Shown: piece after piece, positions 52,701 to 61,841 of the stretch
Numbering within the stretch: the first letter of the stretch is position 1
How the letters are laid out: every line of letters starts with the position of its first letter
DNA from: Saprospiraceae bacterium
GTDB lineage: Bacteria; Bacteroidota; Bacteroidia; Chitinophagales; Saprospiraceae
Reading direction: 5' to 3'
Assembly: GCA_016715965.1 (NCBI GenBank)
Contig: JADJXG010000001.1
Span: 512,501-576,500, forward strand
DNA length: 64,000 nucleotides
Notes under the pieces: model-generated
Told to the model about the DNA's origin: nothing
What the model saw: only the letters and a program-made list of their open reading frames with translations
The model's database searches: none
Position numbers and translations under genes: made by a program

Positions 52701-53342
52701 ATGGAATTCAACCGGATAATCAGAGGTTCAAAAAGGGAGATGAATGATCTTGAGAATCTCTATGCAGTATTGGATGCAGGGTTTTTATGCCATGTGGCAT
52801 TTCAGCATCAGAATAAGAGCATGATCATCCCCACGGCTTTTGGTCGAAAAGATGAAGTGATTTATTTGCACGGTTCCACCAAAAATTTTATGCTCAACCA
52901 GATTTTAGATGGACAAACAGTTTGTGTAGCAGTGACCCATTTGGATGGACTCGTTTTGGCAAGATCTCTTTTCGACACCTCCGTCAATTATCGTTCGGCG
53001 GTTGTGTTTGGAAAGGCTGAAAAACTGGAATCCGAAGAAGAAAGAATGATGGGTTTGAAAACCATCACGGATCATATCATCAAAGGGAGATGGGAAGAAG
53101 TTCCTGTGGGAAGCGAACAGGCACTCAAAGCCACGATGGTCGTCAGAATTCCGATCGAAAGTGCCTCCGTTAAAATCAGGAAAGGCGGACCCATGGGGGA
53201 CGAAGACCTGAAGAATGAGGTATGGTCAGGCGTAATCCCGCTCAGCCTGCAACCAATGGGTCCGGTAGCCGATGAAAAATTTGGCGGTCAACTTCCTCTT
53301 GCAGAGAGCGTGATCTGGTATCTGAGCCACTTCAATAGATGA
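52701..53342 (+). CDS. Pyridoxamine-phosphate-oxidase-like flavin-binding protein
   Basis: The 213-residue split-barrel protein of the Pyridox_ox_2 family (PF12900) reads RGSKREMNDLENLYAVLDAG, IIPTAFGRKDEVIYLHGSTK and SVNYRSAVVFGKAEKL, which place the FMN/F420-type cofactor. It is a probable flavoprotein reductase or oxidase with unknown substrate and is distinct from PdxH, encoded 9 kb downstream. It is a single gene. Confidence 0.88.
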   Translation: MEFNRIIRGSKREMNDLENLYAVLDAGFLCHVAFQHQNKSMIIPTAFGRKDEVIYLHGSTKNFMLNQILDGQTVCVAVTHLDGLVLARSLFDTSVNYRSAVVFGKAEKLESEEERMMGLKTITDHIIKGRWEEVPVGSEQALKATMVVRIPIESASVKIRKGGPMGDEDLKNEVWSGVIPLSLQPMGPVADEKFGGQLPLAESVIWYLSHFNR

Positions 53343-53575
53343 GTTATAAATTCTTGTTCTGCTTATTGTCGGCTGTTTTTCCTGATTAAATGGAGCATCA
53401 CAAATGGACCTGTCAGAAAATTGCAAAGAACAATCAAAGAGGAATAAAAGAATTTTCAGGTGGTCTGAATACCTTCTTGTTTTAAGATTGGAAATCACTT
53501 GAGATTTTGGATTGGAACAGAGTTTGAAACCAAGCAAATATCTCAATCACTTTTATCCCGACAATTCAGCATTAA

Positions 53576-53701
53576 TTGGTATTCGAATGGCACCAGGCCA
53601 CCAAAGGAATTCGCGATTTCTGGGATGAAGCATCTCAGCATCTGCCATTCTATCTGCAGTTTGTGTTTGCAATTCCGGATTTTGAGCAAACAGACTTATA
53701 A
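53576..53701 (+). pseudogene. Possible 3' remnant of a gene, next to repeat copy C
   Basis: A frame of 41 codons after a TAA reads FEWHQATKGIRDFWDEAS and ends PFYLQFVFAIPDFEQTDL plus stop, which has protein-like composition. There is no good start. It ends at the target-site duplication of repeat copy C, so it may be the tail of a lost gene. No family is recognised. Confidence 0.3.
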
Positions 53702-53708
53702 AGAAACA

Positions 53709-54765
53709 GCAAATCTGTCCAAAATAATTTTAATTTGAAAATATGGCTATTGATTTACATGTGTATACAAATTTTGTAACGATATTTTAAAATTGAACCC
53801 CATAACAACTATTGTAATTTAAAAAATATTTTTTGTTTTTCAAACTTCATGCATGTTACTTTCTTTTGACCGTCAAAAGACGACTGAACGATCTGCGAAG
53901 CAGTTTTGAGCAACAGCTCAAAAAGTGAAGGAGCCCCCGCCAATAAATTGGGGGCAAGGCGCAAGGGATAAAACAAAGATAGCTCGCTGTTTCAATTATC
54001 CGCTTTCGCGGTTCACTTCGCCATCGCACTGTCGTACGATGGTATCCTGCGTGGCAGGATACTTCGCTACGATCACCTCGCTCACCCAACTGCAGCTCTT
54101 TCGCTATGTGACTGACTGGTGTTCCCCATACGGGGAACATTGGAGTGACACAAAGTCACTCCAAAAGGAGGGAACCGTCCCTCAAAGGACGGCTTGGAGT
54201 GCGCCGCCTCGATGGCCCATTCTTTTGTTTAGCTTCCCACAAGCGCTAACGCGTTCTTTCACTTCTCGTGCTGTCGCACTCGACCACTCCTAAAGTCGTG
54301 GATCGCTCAATCACTGCGGAGTCCTAGGCCGCATTGAAATGCTTAAAAACCATCATTCTTCCTGATATTTCAATCTAAATATTGATTAATATTAAGAGCC
54401 TTTTCGTCAGCGGCCCAAGAAGGACAGATTTTGGAAATAGCGCCTTATATTGTCGCTCCTTTAACAGAAACTAATATGATGCACCCATCAAACATACTAT
54501 CATAATAAAATCATAATATGGAGCGGCAATATTCAGTGCCCAAAATCTGTCCCAACAGAGAACTTTGCAAAATGAACCCAATTAAGCCAAATAGAATCAA
54601 GATAGATGCCGCCTTAGAAAAGGCTGCGTTTTTGATACTCCGCTTTCGCGGCTCCTTCACTTAGAGCGCTGTCGCACTCTACCAAGCTTATAGCTTGGAT
54701 CGTTCAGTCGTGCGCGACAAAAAGTGGGAATGTTGATTTGTAAAAATTATTTTGGACAGGTGTGA
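53709..54765. mobile_element. Non-autonomous inverted-repeat element, copy C (long form)
   Basis: The right end TTATTTTGGACAGGTGTGA is as in copy B; the left end GCAAATCTGTCCAAAATAA has drifted at two of its first twelve bases. Flanks are AGAAACA and AGAAAAA, a 7-bp target duplication with one change. The body matches copy B over nearly all its length, including the subterminal and inner inverted pairs (inner arms 54422-54459 and 54520-54552). The decayed left end suggests it is older or immobile. Confidence 0.85.
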
Positions 54766-55139
54766 AGAAAAAGCTAACTTGAAAACCTGAGAAAATACCT
54801 CCAATTACTCAAATGCTGGGTCTAACACCTCAGAGAGCTATCGGATGATTGGAATACCCGATAAAAACTTTTTACCCTACTTGTAAGTATTTGAGAATTT
54901 CTCGAAAATTGCATTGCAAAATATGGTATCAGATGAATCAGCAGCACTTCAAATTTGTCGAAAAGGCTCAATCGCAAGGTCTGTGAAGTCATTTTTGATC
55001 CATGGTTTGATTTTTTTTTGACGAATGAATATTTTATATAACAAAGAAATACAATATTATATACATAAAATAATTTAGTAATATTAATTTTAATTGATTT
55101 TTTTCATCACAGGGTTACATATTATGCAAAATATATATA
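54766..55139. other. Intergenic region, nothing recognised
   Basis: These 374 bp are very AT-rich towards the right and hold no open frame of coding character or repeat. The final part probably contains the upstream region of the small gene at 55170. Confidence 0.5.
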
Positions 55140-55147
55140 TAACTTTG
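55140..55147 (+). promoter_or_regulatory. Putative -7 box for the 69-residue protein gene
   Basis: TAACTTTG fits TAnnTTTG and lies 22 bp before the ATG at 55170, at the end of a TATATA tract. Confidence 0.45.
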
Positions 55148-55169
55148 TCCTTATGTAAAACTCATTGTT

Positions 55170-55379
55170 ATGCAAGGTTGGAAGAAAATTATGACCATTC
55201 GGGACCAGTACAAGGCTGAGGTGAAGCGCCTTCAGCTCATCAAGAACGGCATTGAAGCCATGCTGATGTCCAAGCCTAAGGAAACCATGAAGGTGGCGAT
55301 GAACGGGATGGATCTCTACGTCAAAGAGGGCCAATACGAAATAGCCTCCATCCTGCTTTTCGAAAACGAAGAGGATTAA
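55170..55379 (+). CDS. Small charged protein, 69 residues, unknown function
   Basis: The frame has coding-like codon use (third-position G/C, unlike its AT-rich surroundings) and a -7 box just upstream. The product is helical and charged (IRDQYKAEVKRLQLIKNGIE, MNGMDLYVKEGQYEIASILL). It has no membrane segment and no recognised family. A second in-frame ATG at 55191 is possible. Function unknown. Confidence 0.65.
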   Translation: MQGWKKIMTIRDQYKAEVKRLQLIKNGIEAMLMSKPKETMKVAMNGMDLYVKEGQYEIASILLFENEED

Positions 55380-55398
55380 ATTACAGACTTACAGAGGG

Positions 55399-55524
55399 TT
55401 AAAAATTCAGGCGGAAATTCTGCCTGTACACCCAAACGATAAGGGTCAACAATAAAAAGAGAAACAACAGGAAGAATATAAAACACCTTCCCTTACTACC
55501 TTTATTTAATTCATGTAACTCCAT
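55399..55524 (-). CDS. Very small membrane protein, 41 residues
   Basis: A short frame starts MELHELNKGSKGR and continues with one transmembrane helix (CFIFFLLFLFLLLTLIVWVY) and a basic tail (RQNFRLNF). The charge arrangement is typical of small single-span proteins. There is no family match and no clear promoter, so this is a possible gene only. Confidence 0.45.
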   Translation of the reverse strand: MELHELNKGSKGRCFIFFLLFLFLLLTLIVWVYRQNFRLNF

Positions 55525-55733
55525 GGGGTGGATTTAAGGCGCAAAGTAAATTCAAAATATCGCATTCTCCAAATTATCACCGAGTTTTTGCAAAAGAGAT
55601 CGGATTTTATTTTGTAAAAATGATTAGAATCCTGATTGATTTAAAATTTCATATTTGTGAGTCAGTCAGGCTTACCAATTAGGTAAGCATTAAATGGTAG
55701 CTTTTTTGTAACGAGAAGCTGTCATTTCATGGT

Positions 55734-57035
55734 CTATTCTTTGATAAATTTAAGGAAGGCTGAAGTGGAATCATTGTATAAAACTCTGCACAGATATACT
55801 CCTGATGGAAGATCGTCCAGACGGATCCAGTCATGATCCATTCCCTGTTGTATTCTAAATTGCTTTACTTCTTGTCCCTGGAGATTAAGAATTTGGAAGA
55901 AACCGGAATTTTGAATATTTGCAAGCTGGATTCTAATTTGATCTTCGGCAGGATTGGGATAAACGCTCCATTCCAAATTATCAGCAAATTGAATGGTTCC
56001 TACTGAACGGCAGGCTTCCTCAATCAAGGCATAGCTGTCACAGGCATCCAGATTATGATCAATATCGTATATTTGAAATTGTTTGTGTTTAATCCAGTCA
56101 CATATGCTTTTTACATGGCAGAGATTTAGTTTGATATTGTCGCGTAGAATAAGTTCTGAGATGGTCTCATGATCTAGTTCTTCGATCCCTTCAAGCGAAC
56201 TGAGTTCCGGATTGAGATTGATTTGCAATTTACCGCCTATGGTTTTTAGCTTGCTAAGTGGCTTTAGATTCTTTATTGAAGATAGTCCCATGATTGTAAC
56301 CTGATTACCGATTGATTCAAGATTTTTGAGACCGTTCAAGTCCTGCAAAACCCTGAGTCCTATCAAGCGGAGATGCCCACCGATCTTGCGCAGATTCCTG
56401 AGACCCTCGATGTTTTTTAAACTGAGATTGCTTTGGATTCTAAGGTCTTCCGGGATTTCCGTTAGACCGCTTAAGCCATCAAGATTGCTCAGATAATCAT
56501 TGTTGCGGATCGAGATGAAGCGGCCCACCTTGCGCACGTTGCGCAGCCCATCTATTTGAGTTAATGAATCTATATAATTGCGGTGTTGGTAAAAATAAAG
56601 TCCTCCACCAATTTCTTGCAAATGGGACAATCCTTCCAGGTCCACCAATCTTAGATTAATGGCAATCCGTAGGTCCCCGGATATGTATTGGAGGGAATCC
56701 AATCCATCGAGGCGAAACAAAGAATCGGTTTCATAAATCTCCAAATCGCCCAGGATCTCTTTAATTCGCGGTAATGGTCTCAGATCTTCTACTTCAAGAG
56801 AAATAATCAGGTCACCTTCCAATGTCTCACAGTTGGGATAAAGTTGTGCAAACAAGATGAGCTCCTCCTGAGAACAAAGTTCAATTCTTCCCGGAGGTGG
56901 GCATTGACTTTTAATAATAATTGGATGCAGCAAGAAAAATCCACACATCAAATAAAGTAATCCGATAGGTGTTACCGGAGTTTTTACTTTAACACAATTG
57001 CATTGAAACGAATTCGGAGTCCTTATTTTTTTCAT
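55734..57035 (-). CDS. T9SS surface protein with receptor-L-like leucine-rich repeats
   Basis: The 433-residue protein has a leader, then leucine-rich receptor-L-like repeats (about 80-300: DLEIYETDSLFRLDGLDSL, DLRIQSNLSLKNIEGLRNLR, IGGHLRLIG). It ends with a T9SS type A sorting domain: WSVYPNPAEDQIRIQL, FQILNLQGQEVK and DDLPSGVYLCRVL. It should be exported and anchored at the surface, where it could bind a ligand or surface. It lies 11 bp after the next gene's stop, so the two form an operon. Confidence 0.9.
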   Translation of the reverse strand: MKKIRTPNSFQCNCVKVKTPVTPIGLLYLMCGFFLLHPIIIKSQCPPPGRIELCSQEELILFAQLYPNCETLEGDLIISLEVEDLRPLPRIKEILGDLEIYETDSLFRLDGLDSLQYISGDLRIAINLRLVDLEGLSHLQEIGGGLYFYQHRNYIDSLTQIDGLRNVRKVGRFISIRNNDYLSNLDGLSGLTEIPEDLRIQSNLSLKNIEGLRNLRKIGGHLRLIGLRVLQDLNGLKNLESIGNQVTIMGLSSIKNLKPLSKLKTIGGKLQINLNPELSSLEGIEELDHETISELILRDNIKLNLCHVKSICDWIKHKQFQIYDIDHNLDACDSYALIEEACRSVGTIQFADNLEWSVYPNPAEDQIRIQLANIQNSGFFQILNLQGQEVKQFRIQQGMDHDWIRLDDLPSGVYLCRVLYNDSTSAFLKFIKE

Positions 57036-57046
57036 TCAGCCCGGTT

Positions 57047-58567
57047 TTATTCAACCATTATTTTTTCTACCTGAGTGTGTCCGTTTTCAAGACTCAACAT
57101 TAAAAAATACAGTCCATTTGAAAGCGTAGAAATATCAATTTTGATGGTATTTTGAGAAGTGTTCAGATATTGACTATGGATATGCTTCCCGGCAGGATCT
57201 ACTATTCTGAAGTGACGAATACCCAAATTATGATCTGTTAATTCAAGGTAGAGCGTTCCAGAAGCAGGATTGGGCCATAGAATCAGGTTTCCATCGATTC
57301 CCGTTTTATGATCAAAAACCGAAACCAGGCTGCTGTCGCAGACGGGTTCATATCCCAGTCTGTAGTTGACAAAATTGGGTATGCTCCCGTGGTTTACTGC
57401 TGGCAAATGGAGTCCGTGTTGCTCAAAGCGGCATGCCTTGCCCTTTTCATTGGGTTCGTGGATGATGTGCATCACCTCATTGCTGGTCCCGGTGCTTACA
57501 TAGATCTTACAATCCGGAGCCAAACGGGCCAGGTTGAATGCGGCAGGCCAGTTGCCGGGTTCTACATAGCCATCCCATGAGTCAATATGGACCAGACTAG
57601 CTTGTGGGTCCTGGGACCAGGTATCGACCTGATAGAGTTCATAAAGAAAAAACATGTAAACAAATCTTGAATTGGAAGAAAATGCAAGACCAGTTAATTG
57701 TGCGGCTCCAGAGGATTCATTTCCTGTGGTTATTTGACGGAAATTGCTGAGTAAACCGGACTCGCGATCAAAATCCATCAGCATTAGACCATCGCTGGAA
57801 GTCATTTTGGCATACATGGTCCCGTTGGGTGAAAAACATGACTGCCCGGTTCCTGCATCCCAATATCTTGTTGCAATCCCAATATTTTGCTCAAGTCCTT
57901 TTTTAAGACCGGTCTCGTCAAGTAGACTCAGATAATAAGCATTATTCGTATATCCACAACTAATCACCCACCAGTCCAAATTGTTAGCATGTCTTACTGC
58001 TGTGAGATAGCCAGAAGGCATTATTTTTTCTACCATTGGAATATTTTTTTGAATAACATCACCAAATCCTGAATTCAAATTCATATTTACTATTGAGTAT
58101 AGTAATTTTGAAATTACAATACTACCAGGAATATTTGTATCAGAATTCTTTTCATTCATAAAATAAATAATAATATACTCAAAGGGACTCTTGGGTCTAG
58201 GAAGAATTAAACTGCCTTGGCGGAGACCGTAATCTCCATAAGTGCATGAAATATCCCACAAATAGCCTTCATTGATTTTTCCGTTGGGCATAGGGCGGAA
58301 CAGGCGGTCATTAACGTAGCATCCGGAGGTGTGGAGTAAAAGTTGACCAGACAAATCGCAGATCGATGCGTTGTTACTATGAACTCGAGGATACCTACCA
58401 AAGTGTTCCATGCGGAGTGGAGAATAATTAAAGTCTAGTGAAAATCTATAAAATTTGCTGTCTGTAGTAGTCGTACTATTTGTGCCACCTAAAACCCAAA
58501 TATAGTCCCTTTTGCCCTGAGAAAATAAGGATGTTGTTAAAAAAACAAATAAAAAAATTAATTTCAT
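57047..58567 (-). CDS. T9SS surface protein, beta-propeller-like
   Basis: The 506-residue protein has a signal peptide (MKLIFLFVFLTTSLFSQG). A beta-rich body with repeated strand patterns (YIWVLGGTN, FSPNGTMYAKMTSSDGLMLM, LAFSSNSRFVYMFF, RLAPDCKIYVST) resembles the WD40-type propellers frequent in Saprospiria. It ends with a type A sorting domain: LWPNPASGTLYLEL and DISTLSNGLYFLML. Function unknown. It is transcribed with the downstream leucine-rich protein gene. Confidence 0.88.
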   Translation of the reverse strand: MKLIFLFVFLTTSLFSQGKRDYIWVLGGTNSTTTTDSKFYRFSLDFNYSPLRMEHFGRYPRVHSNNASICDLSGQLLLHTSGCYVNDRLFRPMPNGKINEGYLWDISCTYGDYGLRQGSLILPRPKSPFEYIIIYFMNEKNSDTNIPGSIVISKLLYSIVNMNLNSGFGDVIQKNIPMVEKIMPSGYLTAVRHANNLDWWVISCGYTNNAYYLSLLDETGLKKGLEQNIGIATRYWDAGTGQSCFSPNGTMYAKMTSSDGLMLMDFDRESGLLSNFRQITTGNESSGAAQLTGLAFSSNSRFVYMFFLYELYQVDTWSQDPQASLVHIDSWDGYVEPGNWPAAFNLARLAPDCKIYVSTGTSNEVMHIIHEPNEKGKACRFEQHGLHLPAVNHGSIPNFVNYRLGYEPVCDSSLVSVFDHKTGIDGNLILWPNPASGTLYLELTDHNLGIRHFRIVDPAGKHIHSQYLNTSQNTIKIDISTLSNGLYFLMLSLENGHTQVEKIMVE

Positions 58568-58821
58568 GTTTCTAAAATTAAAATTGGAGGGTTGTGATCA
58601 AACTCACATTCAGTTTAGATTTAATTGTGTGATTAAAATTGTTTTTATTAAGTATTAGTTTATTTATAACGATTTAGGTAAAAAATAGTAATTATATAGC
58701 ATGAGAAAAACTATTATTTTTATTTCAGAGAATTAAAATATCGGGATTAGCCAAGTTGCCATCTCTAAAAAGTCAATTTACAATATTGATTTATATTTGA
58801 GCCAATAAATATGATTAATTT

Positions 58822-60009
58822 TTGAGCATTCCATGTATCTTTCTTAAAAACCAAAGAGACCAGTCTGTCCTGCGCCGACATCCCTGGATCTTTTCCGGAG
58901 CCATTGAGGCTATGGACCCTGGACTCGGCGACGGTGATTTGGTAAGCGTTTACAACAAGCAAAAATTACAAATAGCCTACGGCCACTTTTACCACGGCAG
59001 CATCGCGGTTAAAATTTTGAATTTTGGACCTGATGCTTATTCTGAATCCATCTGGTTTGATAAAATCCAAAAGGCCTACGATCTCAGGATCTCGCTCATC
59101 CAATCCGGCTTGCTGGACTCTGACGCCTGGCGATGGGTAAACGGTGAGGGAGATGGTCTTCCCGGACTGATCATAGACCGATTTGGTTCTTTGATCACCA
59201 TCCAATGCCACAGCATCGGCATGCATCGATCCATAGCACTCATCAGCCAGGCTATTCTGGATGTGGACGCCGCAAACATCCTTTGCATCTATGACAAAAG
59301 CAAAGAAAGTCTTCCGGCGGAATATGCCGCTGGATTGAGCAACGGAGTGTTGTTTGGAGAGTTAAAGCCAACCCGCATTTGTGAACATGGAATAAATTAT
59401 TGGGTAGATCCGGTCCATGGACAAAAGACGGGTTTTTTTCTGGACCAGCGTGACAACCGGGCTCTGGTTAAAAAATGGAGCAGGAACAAAAGAGTGCTCA
59501 ACACTTTCAGCTATTCTGGCGGATTTAGTCTTGCTGCCCTTAAAGGCGGGGCCCGTGAGGTACTTTCCATCGACTCCTCCGCCAAAGCCATGCAACTGCT
59601 GGATCAGAATTTGGAAATCAATGGATTTAATCACACGGTCCACCAATCCATCCAGGGGGATGTACCGGGGTGGTTTAAAAATTACCAGGGCGATCCCTAC
59701 GATCTGATCATCCTCGATCCTCCGGCCTTTGCCAAATCCATTCATAAGCGACACCAGGCCATCCAGGCTTATACCCGTCTGAATTTTGTAGCGATGCAGA
59801 AACTTAGCCCAAAAGGGCTCCTGTTCAGCTTTTCTTGTTCCCAGGTGGTGACCGAGGAGTTGTTTTACGGTGCAGTCAGTGCAGCAGCGATTCAAGCGGG
59901 AAGAGATGTAAGGCTTTTGGCCAGACTCAGTCAGGGTCCGGATCATCCCGTCAATTTTTTTCATCCGGAAGGGCACTATCTCAAAGGATTGTTGTTGTAT
60001 ATAGAGTAA
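58822..60009 (+). CDS. rlmI: 23S rRNA methyltransferase, RlmI/RlmK type (class I SAM)
   Basis: The 395-residue protein has an N-terminal PUA domain (RRHPWIFSGAIEAMDPG), an EEHAD-like middle domain and a Rossmann methyltransferase domain with SAM motif NTFSYSGGFSLAALKGGA and catalytic-type LDPPAFAKS. RlmI methylates a cytosine of 23S rRNA (m5C1962 in E. coli). The start is TTG 58822: no ATG lies in frame before the PUA domain, since the nearby ATG at 58833 is out of frame. It stands 12 bp ahead of the next frame. Confidence 0.9.
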   Translation: MSIPCIFLKNQRDQSVLRRHPWIFSGAIEAMDPGLGDGDLVSVYNKQKLQIAYGHFYHGSIAVKILNFGPDAYSESIWFDKIQKAYDLRISLIQSGLLDSDAWRWVNGEGDGLPGLIIDRFGSLITIQCHSIGMHRSIALISQAILDVDAANILCIYDKSKESLPAEYAAGLSNGVLFGELKPTRICEHGINYWVDPVHGQKTGFFLDQRDNRALVKKWSRNKRVLNTFSYSGGFSLAALKGGAREVLSIDSSAKAMQLLDQNLEINGFNHTVHQSIQGDVPGWFKNYQGDPYDLIILDPPAFAKSIHKRHQAIQAYTRLNFVAMQKLSPKGLLFSFSCSQVVTEELFYGAVSAAAIQAGRDVRLLARLSQGPDHPVNFFHPEGHYLKGLLLYIE

Positions 60010-60058
60010 TACCTTGTTTTCAACCAATCCAACTTCTTCAGATGAATACAATGAAAAA

Positions 60059-60370
60059 ATGGCAAATGAAATTGATTTAACCCAATGGTGCACTGATCTT
60101 GCCCGTTCTTCCCCAGACCACCAACAAAGCTTGCTTCTGATTGGCGAAAGGGTCAGTGAATTGTTGCAGCAGGATCCGGGTTTGCTGTTCAGCCACCTGT
60201 ACCGGCTGGATATCGAAGAAAAGGACCTCCGCAAGATCTTAGAGGATTATGCTCCAGAACTATGGCCTGAAAAGCTGGCAGAAGCCATTTGGCAACGACA
60301 AATGGAACGAATTGAATCAAAGAAAAGGATCCGGGTGAATCCGGTCCATGAGGAGGGCTGGGACTTCTAA
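60059..60370 (+). CDS. Small protein of unknown function
   Basis: The 103-residue product is helical and rich in Glu, Leu and Trp (WCTDLARSSPDHQQSLLLIG, LLFSHLYRLDIEEKDLRKIL), with a basic C-terminal part. No family is recognised. It lies 50 bp after rlmI and before the rpsF cluster. ATG 60059 is chosen; the frame is open to a TTG at 60014. Confidence 0.7.
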   Translation: MANEIDLTQWCTDLARSSPDHQQSLLLIGERVSELLQQDPGLLFSHLYRLDIEEKDLRKILEDYAPELWPEKLAEAIWQRQMERIESKKRIRVNPVHEEGWDF

Positions 60371-60459
60371 AGTGGGCAAAGACCCCTTGAAACCTGCCAA
60401 TATTGGGATTTTATTTGCAATTTTTTCCAGTTTTAATAGTCTATTTTGCCGATTGGCTG

Positions 60460-60467
60460 TATATTTG
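60460..60467 (+). promoter_or_regulatory. Putative -7 box of the rpsF-rpsR-rplI cluster
   Basis: TATATTTG fits TAnnTTTG and lies 31 bp before the rpsF ATG. The -33 element is not clear. Confidence 0.5.
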
Positions 60468-60497
60468 CAGCCCTTTTAAAAAAAATTGAATTATCAA

Positions 60498-60953
60498 ATG
60501 AAACATTTTGAAGTAAACTTTATCGTGGATCCGGTGCTGTCGGACGATGAAGTCAAATCGACAGCGCAAACCTACCAGGAGATGCTGACCACAGAAGGTG
60601 CGTCCATCGTCCATGTAGATGAAGCGGGACTTAAGCCTTTGGCTTATCCCATCAACAAGAGGAGTACCGGTGTGTACTACTGCATTGAATTTTCAGCTCC
60701 GACAGGATCTCTCATCGGGAAAATGGAGCTTGCCATGAAAAGAGATGAGCGCATCATGCGTTACCTTACCGTCAGCCTGGACAAATTTGGCGTCAAATAC
60801 AATGATGACAAAAGAAATGGCAAGATTGGCAAAAAGGTCCGCAAAGAAAAGCCAGTGCCTGTTATGATGTCCAAACCTTATGTTCCAAAAGCAGCAATTC
60901 CTGAAATCATTGGAGATGATCTCGGCGAAGATGTTTTAAAGGTGGACGAATAA
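60498..60953 (+). CDS. rpsF: 30S ribosomal protein S6
   Basis: The product is 151 residues with the S6 fold: HFEVNFIVDPVLSDDEVKS, LKPLAYPINKRSTGVYYCIE and MELAMKRDERIMRYLTV. S6 binds S18 on the 16S rRNA platform. The C-terminal basic extension (KNGKIGKKVRKEKP-like) is longer than in E. coli. The order rpsF-rpsR-rplI is standard. ATG 60498 is preferred to a TTG four codons upstream. Confidence 0.97.
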   Translation: MKHFEVNFIVDPVLSDDEVKSTAQTYQEMLTTEGASIVHVDEAGLKPLAYPINKRSTGVYYCIEFSAPTGSLIGKMELAMKRDERIMRYLTVSLDKFGVKYNDDKRNGKIGKKVRKEKPVPVMMSKPYVPKAAIPEIIGDDLGEDVLKVDE

Positions 60954-60987
60954 TTCATTTATTTTTTTCAATTTAAACTGTAAAAAA

Positions 60988-61254
60988 ATGGCAACGCAAG
61001 ACGAAATAAAGTTCTTAAGCAATCCTAACATCGGCAAAAAGCATAAAAAATACTGCCGCTTCAAAAAATTCGGACTCAAACACATCGATTACAAAGATCC
61101 CGATTTTTTAATCCAATTTATTAACGAGCAAGGCAAGATATTGCCACGCAGACTGACCGGAAACTCTCTGAAATACCAAAAAAGAGTGGCTACCGCGATC
61201 AAAAGGGCACGCCATCTGGCCATTTTGCCTTTTGTTTCTGATTTGCTCAAATAG
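60988..61254 (+). CDS. rpsR: 30S ribosomal protein S18
   Basis: The 88-residue protein contains the S18 signature: IDYKDPDFLIQFINEQGKIL, PRRLTGNSLKYQKRVATAIK and RARHLAILPF. It pairs with S6 in the small subunit. It lies 34 bp after rpsF. Confidence 0.98.
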   Translation: MATQDEIKFLSNPNIGKKHKKYCRFKKFGLKHIDYKDPDFLIQFINEQGKILPRRLTGNSLKYQKRVATAIKRARHLAILPFVSDLLK

Positions 61255-61290
61255 GGATTTCTGACCTTCACCTTTTTAAATTCAAAAGAC

Positions 61291-61737
61291 ATGGAAATTA
61301 TTCTTCTTAACGATATAGACAAAGTAGGCGACAAGTATGATGTAATCAAAGTAAAAGCTGGTTTCGGAAGAAATTATCTGATCCCTAAAGGCCTCGCTTT
61401 GGTAGCATCTGAAACGAATCTTCGGAGACTTGCCAATCTCAAAAGGCAAGAGGATATTCTGGAAAATAAAAAGCTGAGTACCTATCGGGAATTGGCTGCT
61501 CAATTGGAGGGGGTAACTCTTCGGATTGGTGCTAAAACCGGAACTTCTGGCAAAATTTTTGGCTCTGTGACCAATGTTCAAATTGCACAGGCGCTAAAAG
61601 ATCAGATCAATCTTGAAGTGCAGCGCAAGAAGATAAAAATTCTCGATGACATCAAAGAACTTGGTCTGTACAGTGCACAGGTGGATTTTCACAAAGAAGT
61701 CATTGGAAAGGTCAATTTTGAAGTGGTAGCAGAATAA
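61291..61737 (+). CDS. rplI: 50S ribosomal protein L9
   Basis: The 148-residue protein has the N-terminal L9 motif MEIILLNDIDKVGDKYDVIK followed by GFGRNYLIPKGLA, a connecting helix and the C-terminal domain (TGTSGKIFGSVTNVQIAQAL). L9 binds domain V of 23S rRNA and helps keep the reading frame. It closes the rpsF-rpsR-rplI cluster. Confidence 0.98.
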   Translation: MEIILLNDIDKVGDKYDVIKVKAGFGRNYLIPKGLALVASETNLRRLANLKRQEDILENKKLSTYRELAAQLEGVTLRIGAKTGTSGKIFGSVTNVQIAQALKDQINLEVQRKKIKILDDIKELGLYSAQVDFHKEVIGKVNFEVVAE

Positions 61738-61825
61738 GCACTCCGCAAAAATGAGAACATTTGCCTGATCTGTCCTTACCGGGGCAGAAATAAGAATTAT
61801 ATAAATAATATCAAACTCTTTTCAT

Positions 61826-61833
61826 TACTTTTG
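61826..61833 (+). promoter_or_regulatory. Putative -7 box of pdxH
   Basis: TACTTTTG fits TAnnTTTG and ends 8 bp before the pdxH ATG at 61842, so the transcript would be nearly leaderless. Confidence 0.45.
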
Positions 61834-61841
61834 CTTCAAGC

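Noticed and set aside
59362..60234. 290-codon open frame on the minus strand opposite rlmI
   Set aside because: It is antisense to a clear RlmI domain gene and has no recognisable motif.
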